Source: Clostridia bacterium
Lineage (GTDB): Bacteria > Bacillota > Clostridia > Christensenellales > Aristaeellaceae
NCBI GenBank assembly: GCA_017428385.1
Contig: JAFRQX010000019.1
Span: 186,001-250,000, forward strand
Length of the DNA: 64,000 nt
Direction of reading: 5' to 3'
Each line of letters starts with the position of its first letter. Position 1 is the first letter of the stretch. The position numbers were made by a program, and so were the translations under genes. Below the pieces are notes generated by a model. That model was not told where the DNA came from. It ran no database searches and was given only the letters and a program-made list of their open reading frames with translations. This document shows, in pieces, positions 60,162 to 64,000 of the stretch.

Positions 60162-61988
60162 ATGAATCTGTGGCTCGGAAAACTCGGCAAAACTCCTCCG
60201 GAAACTCTCAGTACACCCGCGGAAACAGCGCGTTTTGAACTGGAGAGCTTTTTCCCGCATATCCATTTTGACCTGTGCGAGCAGCCGGACATGGGGGACG
60301 CTTATCAGATCGTACCCGGCGATAACAGTTCTTATAGTATTACAGGCGGAGGCTCCGGTCTGCTGTACGGCGCATACCGTCTGATCATGGACACGCTCTG
60401 CGGAAAAGCTGTATCCGGTACTGTGACCTCTGCTCCAAAATATTCCCTTCGAATGATCAACTGCTGGGATAACGCGGACGGAGAGATTGAGCGCGGCTAT
60501 GCTGGCCGCAGTCTCTTTTTCAGGGACGGCCGCCTGGACTACAGTCCTGAACGCGTACGAACCCTCGGAAGACTGCTGGCTTCGTCAGGACTGAACGTTC
60601 TTTGCATTAACAACGTGAACGTCCATTATCCAGCCCAGCTGCTGCTGGAGGATTATCTGCCGGATCTGGCCGCCCTGGCGGATCTCTTCCGTCCTTTCGG
60701 TGTCCGCCTGATGCTTTCTGTGGATTTCTCCCAGCCCATGCGTCACGGCATCCCCACTGCTGATCCGCTGGATCCCGCTGTGCAATCCTGGTGGAAGGAA
60801 ACTGCTGCCCGTGTATATAACGCCGTTCCGGATCTGGCCGGTTTCCTGGTCAAGGCGGACAGTGAAGGCCGTCCCGGTCCCTTTACCTATGGCCGGAACC
60901 ACGCTGAAGGCGCCAATATGCTGGCGGAAGCGCTGAAGCCCTTCGGGGGTATCATCGTCTGGCGCTGCTTTGTCTACAACTGCCGTCAGGACTGGCGTGA
61001 CACAAAAACCGACCGTCCGAAGGCCGCCTGGGAACACTATGCTTTCCTCGACGGGGAATTCGCGGATAACGTCATTCTCCAGGTCAAGCACGGTCCCTTT
61101 GACTTCCAGGTTCGGGAGCCCCTCAGTCCCCTGCTTCTCGGCATGAAGAAAACAAAACTGGCTATGGAACTGCAGCTGGCGCAGGAATATACGGGCCATC
61201 AGATCGATCTGTACACGATGATCCCCATGTGGAAAGAACTTTATGAGGAACTTCCGGCGGACAACATCATGTCCATCGCGGCGGTTTCCAACCTGGGTGA
61301 TGATGAGAACTATACAGGTCATCCGCTCGCCGCGGTAAACCTCTATACCTACGGCCTCCTTGCCTGGGATCCGGACGTGAATGCTGAGGAAGCCGTTACA
61401 CGCTGGTGCCATCTGACCTATGATTTTTCGGAGAACCAGGAACAGACTCTGGTCTCTTTACTTCTTTCTTCCCGCCGCACCTATGAAAAGTATACCGCGC
61501 CCCTCGGCATCGGCTGGATGATTACACCCCATGATCATTACGGTCCGAATCCTTCCGGCTATGAATATGATCTCTGGGGAACCTACCACAAAGCAGACCG
61601 GAACGCGGTTGGCATCGACCGCACGCATTCCGGCACTGGATACCTGGATCAGTATCCGGATGATTTCCGCAGGAAGTATGAAAATCCGGCAGTCTGTCCG
61701 GATCTGTTCCTGCTGTTCTATCACCGTCTTCCCTATGATTACCGCATGCGTGACGGCCGCACGCTGATCCAGCGGATCTATGATGATCATTTTGAAGGGC
61801 TGGAAGAAACCCGTCTTATGGCTGAAAAGCTCCTGGCACTGCCTTTTCCGGAACCTGATGCAGCGGTTATCCGGGATCGCATGAACCGGCAGCTGTATAA
61901 CGCCCGGGAATGGTGTGATATCATCAACACCTTCTTCCACCGTCTCAGCGGTGCCCCGGACGCCCACGGCCGTACAATCTATGATTGA
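60162..61988 (+). CDS. GH67 alpha-glucuronidase
   Basis: A 608-aa cytoplasmic enzyme with no signal peptide. It removes (4-O-methyl)glucuronic acid from the non-reducing end of aldouronic acids. Motifs: INCWDNADGEIERGYAGRSL, FLVKADSEGRPGPFTYGRNH with acid E235, AFLDGEFADNVILQVKHGPF with D297, DFQVREPLSPLL with E319, and HYGPNPSGYEYDLWGTYHKA near the C-terminus. It is about 70 residues shorter than Bacillus AguA, mostly because of a reduced N-terminal domain. AAAGGA precedes the ATG at 11 nt. Confidence 0.95.
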   Translation: MNLWLGKLGKTPPETLSTPAETARFELESFFPHIHFDLCEQPDMGDAYQIVPGDNSSYSITGGGSGLLYGAYRLIMDTLCGKAVSGTVTSAPKYSLRMINCWDNADGEIERGYAGRSLFFRDGRLDYSPERVRTLGRLLASSGLNVLCINNVNVHYPAQLLLEDYLPDLAALADLFRPFGVRLMLSVDFSQPMRHGIPTADPLDPAVQSWWKETAARVYNAVPDLAGFLVKADSEGRPGPFTYGRNHAEGANMLAEALKPFGGIIVWRCFVYNCRQDWRDTKTDRPKAAWEHYAFLDGEFADNVILQVKHGPFDFQVREPLSPLLLGMKKTKLAMELQLAQEYTGHQIDLYTMIPMWKELYEELPADNIMSIAAVSNLGDDENYTGHPLAAVNLYTYGLLAWDPDVNAEEAVTRWCHLTYDFSENQEQTLVSLLLSSRRTYEKYTAPLGIGWMITPHDHYGPNPSGYEYDLWGTYHKADRNAVGIDRTHSGTGYLDQYPDDFRRKYENPAVCPDLFLLFYHRLPYDYRMRDGRTLIQRIYDDHFEGLEETRLMAEKLLALPFPEPDAAVIRDRMNRQLYNAREWCDIINTFFHRLSGAPDAHGRTIYD

Positions 61989-62033
61989 TTTCCCTGATCA
62001 TCACTGGATTTCTTTTTCACCGGAGGTGGAATC

Positions 62034-63104
62034 ATGAAAATTGTCGGAAAGATCCTGAAAGCACTGCTCTGTCTCGTCCTGGTTCTGGTTTTGCTGCTTG
62101 TCCTGGCGGTTGGCGTGTTTACCGTTGCCGAATACCGTCCCGCCGATACGGAAATCCTTATTGCGCAGCAGGAAACTGAAGCCGTTCTGGAAACAGGAAA
62201 GCCGCTGACCATCGTCTCCTGGAACTGCGGTTACGGTGCCCTGGGAGATAATGCTGATTTCTTTATGGACGGCGGTTCTTCTGTCTATACAGCTGATCAG
62301 GCCAGGGTGGAAAGCAACCTGGCCGGCATCCGTGACACCCTGAAGGCCCTGGATCCTGATCTCCTGATTCTGCAGGAAGTGGATATCAATTCTGCCCGGA
62401 GTTACGGAATGGATGAACGCGCCCTCCTGCGGGAAGCCCTTCCCGGTGCCAGCGAATCCTTCGCCTATAACTTCAATACGCTTTTCGTACCTTACCCCAT
62501 GCCTCCCATCGGCCACGTGGAGAGCGGCCTTTATACCCTGAGCAATGCCATACCCGGAAGCGCGGCACGGATTTCCCTGCCGGTTCCCTTCTCCTGGCCG
62601 ATCCGGCTGTTCAACCTGAAAAGATGCCTGCTGGTCACCCGTTTCCCTGTCAGGGATTCTGACCGGGAGCTGGTGCTGATCAACCTGCATCTGGAAGCCT
62701 ATGATGACGGCGAAGGCAAAGAAGCGCAGGCCCGCCAGCTCACCGCACTGATGCAGGAAGAATATGCTAAAGGAAATTATGTCATTGCCGGCGGCGATTT
62801 CAACCAGCGCTTTACCAACATTGATCAAAGCGCATATCCTGTCTATGAAGGAATGTGGCAGCCCGGCGTGATCGACGCAGCTTCCTTCGGCAGCGACTTC
62901 ACCCTGTTGATGGACAACAGTTTCCCCACCTGCCGTTCCCTGGACCGCGCCTATGCCGGCGCGGAAAAAGAGGAGTTCCAGTTTTATCTGATTGACGGTT
63001 TCATCGTCTCCGCGAATGTCCGGGCCGAATCTGTCGAAACCCTGGATTACAATTTCACCTGTTCCGATCACAATCCTGTCCGGATGGTTTTTACGCTCGA
63101 ATAA
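62034..63104 (+). CDS. Membrane-anchored endonuclease/exonuclease/phosphatase (EEP) family hydrolase
   Basis: A 356-aa protein. Hydrophobic N-terminal anchor MKIVGKILKALLCLVLVLVL, then an EEP domain: LTIVSWNCGYGALGDNADF (Asn), DLLILQEVDINSARSYGMDE (metal Glu), VLINLHLEAYDDGEGKEAQA (His), VIAGGDFNQRFTN (Asp-Asn) and FTCSDHNPVRMVF (SDH). The enzyme acts outside the membrane on a phosphodiester or phospholipid; the substrate cannot be told. GGAGG precedes the ATG, 45 nt after GH67. Confidence 0.88.
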   Translation: MKIVGKILKALLCLVLVLVLLLVLAVGVFTVAEYRPADTEILIAQQETEAVLETGKPLTIVSWNCGYGALGDNADFFMDGGSSVYTADQARVESNLAGIRDTLKALDPDLLILQEVDINSARSYGMDERALLREALPGASESFAYNFNTLFVPYPMPPIGHVESGLYTLSNAIPGSAARISLPVPFSWPIRLFNLKRCLLVTRFPVRDSDRELVLINLHLEAYDDGEGKEAQARQLTALMQEEYAKGNYVIAGGDFNQRFTNIDQSAYPVYEGMWQPGVIDAASFGSDFTLLMDNSFPTCRSLDRAYAGAEKEEFQFYLIDGFIVSANVRAESVETLDYNFTCSDHNPVRMVFTLE

Positions 63105-63142
63105 CAGGTGGTTTTCCCATCCTTTGATCCATAAGGCCTGCA

Positions 63143-63176
63143 GGGTTTCCGCACCGCGGAAACCCTTTTCTTTTCT
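63143..63176 (+). terminator. Terminator of the GH67-EEP operon
   Basis: Perfect 10-bp stem (63143-63152 / 63156-63165) with a 3-nt loop, then TTTTCTTTTC. Confidence 0.93.
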
Positions 63177-63210
63177 TGCTTTCCGGACCTTTAAGCATGG
63201 TGTTTCTTCA

Positions 63211-63239
63211 TTGACAAAGCCCCTGCGGAAAGCTATACT
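63211..63239 (+). promoter_or_regulatory. Promoter of the ABC binding-protein gene
   Basis: TTGACA (63211-63216), 17-bp spacer, TATACT (63234-63239). A GCAGC / GCTGC hairpin follows in the leader (about 63254-63270). Confidence 0.88.
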
Positions 63240-63295
63240 GAATCTAAAGAAAAGCAGCTTGTTCCGCTGCGAAAAAAACATATGGAGGGTTAACC

Positions 63296-64000
63296 ATGAA
63301 GAGATTTTTGTCTGTAATTCTTGCCCTGTCCCTGTTCCTCTCCCTGGCGGTTGTCTCCGCTCACGCTGAGGACATTACGCTGGACGTCATCATTGCCCAG
63401 TATGGCCCCAACACCCAGGAGTGGTTCCTCGGAGCGGGCATGGACGGTTCCAACTTCGTTGCGAAGTTCGAGGAAGCCAACCCCGGCATCAAGCTGAATC
63501 TGGAAGTCGTCTCCTGGAACGACCTGTACACGGTTGTTTCCACCCGGATCAGCAATAACAACGCGCCGGATATCCTGAATATCGACGTGTTCGCCGATTA
63601 CGCGAATGAAGGACTGCTGATGCCCGTTTCCGAGTACTGCCCGGAAGAATTATTTAACGACTTCTTCCCTCAGTTCATCGAACAATCTAACATTGACGGA
63701 ACTGTCTGGGCCGTTCCGGACCTGGCTTCCGCCCGCGCCCTGTTCTACAATGAAGACCTGCTCAAGGAAGCCGGCGTTGACAAAGTGCCGGAAACCTGGG
63801 CTGAACTGGAAGACGCCTCCCAGGCGATCCTGGATGCCTTTGGCGGTGAAGTGTACCCCTGGGGCGTTGATATGACCACCGATGAAGGCCAGGCTGCCTT
63901 CGCCTATTACACCTGGGGCAACAACGGCGGTTTCGTGGATGAAAACGGCGAATGGATCCTGAATTCCGATGCCAACGTTGAGGCCATTGAATATGCCATT
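63296..64000 (+). CDS. ABC transporter extracellular solute-binding protein, family 1 (cut by window edge)
   Basis: The first 235 residues of an exported sugar-binding protein. Signal peptide MKRFLSVILALSLFLSLAVV, cleavage likely after SAHA-ED, with no lipobox cysteine. The mature part has the SBP_bac_1 pattern: FVAKFEEANPGIKLNLEVVS, APDILNIDVFADYANEGLLM, GTVWAVPDLASARALFYNED and LKEAGVDKVPETWAELEDAS. The ligand cannot be told; xylo-oligosaccharides are plausible from the neighbouring GH67. GGAGGG precedes the ATG. Permease genes probably follow beyond the window. Confidence 0.9.
   Translation, partial: MKRFLSVILALSLFLSLAVVSAHAEDITLDVIIAQYGPNTQEWFLGAGMDGSNFVAKFEEANPGIKLNLEVVSWNDLYTVVSTRISNNNAPDILNIDVFADYANEGLLMPVSEYCPEELFNDFFPQFIEQSNIDGTVWAVPDLASARALFYNEDLLKEAGVDKVPETWAELEDASQAILDAFGGEVYPWGVDMTTDEGQAAFAYYTWGNNGGFVDENGEWILNSDANVEAIEYAI

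Overview
The window comes from a Gram-positive (Bacillota, Clostridia-like) bacterium. The evidence is an hrcA gene with a CIRCE operator, a ylxM-ffh-rpsP-khpA-rimM-trmD cluster, a rimP-nusA-rnpM-ylxQ-infB-rbfA-nrnA-truB-ribF operon, an infC-rpmI-rplT operon with an attenuator leader, AGGAGG-type ribosome binding sites and many canonical TTGACA/TATAAT promoters. Four xylan-directed enzymes (GH8, GH120, GH67 and a likely GH31 alpha-xylosidase), all without signal peptides, suggest a fibre-degrading gut or rumen anaerobe, perhaps of the Christensenellales. That placement is inference. The base composition looks moderately G+C-rich and even throughout. I see no transposase, integrase, phage gene, CRISPR array or rRNA.

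Layout. 1-7.0 kb: hrcA (cut by the window edge), then mostly minus-strand genes for small and envelope proteins (acyltransferase-like, two Lgt-like membrane proteins, phosphodiester glycosidase, DUF1292, DUF896, glycosyltransferase-GtrA fusion). 7.1-9.4 kb: plus-strand operon CofE-like / DUF1643 / acyl-ACP thioesterase, then tRNA-Arg(CCG). 9.6-12.8 kb: GH8-GH120 xylo-oligosaccharide operon. 12.8-18.9 kb: LURP-one-like protein, GIY-YIG protein with an upstream 45-aa membrane protein, SRAP, a serine hydrolase with a peptidoglycan-binding domain, a phosphatase and an acetyltransferase. 19.0-21.5 kb: infC-rpmI-rplT and pfkA. 21.6-27.2 kb: a triple peptidoglycan-binding-domain protein and a 1321-aa repetitive secreted protein. 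27.4-31.5 kb: ylxM-ffh-trmD operon. 31.6-35.9 kb: barstar-like, MBL hydrolase, comEC, holA. 36-38.3 kb: an Ig-like secreted protein, a histone-H1-like Ala/Lys/Thr-repeat protein and a divergent 80-aa protein. 38.3-40.8 kb: glycogen phosphorylase. 40.9-49.5 kb: the rimP-to-ribF operon with a structured leader. 49.5-57.4 kb: GH31, branching enzyme and three secreted proteins. 57.5-64 kb: methyltransferase, amino-acid:cation symporter, GH67 with a membrane-anchored EEP hydrolase, and the start of a sugar ABC transporter binding protein.

How the genes fit together. GH67 removes (methyl)glucuronic acid from imported aldouronic oligomers, GH8 trims xylose from reducing ends, GH120 cuts the remaining xylo-oligomers, and GH31 probably removes alpha-xylosyl or alpha-glucosyl groups. 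All four look cytoplasmic, so the binding protein at the right edge may start their importer. Phosphofructokinase, glycogen phosphorylase and branching enzyme cover glycolysis and glycogen turnover. Translation and RNA-maturation genes make up the two large housekeeping operons.

Most unusual items: the H1-like protein and its divergent small neighbour; a seven-fold decapeptide repeat in IF-2; the 1321-aa repeat protein with a Pro-Glu/Lys stalk and a palindromic operator-like site; paired dyads around the ylxM-ffh promoter; two Lgt-fold proteins without the usual catalytic signature; and the untranslated leaders of infC and rimP.
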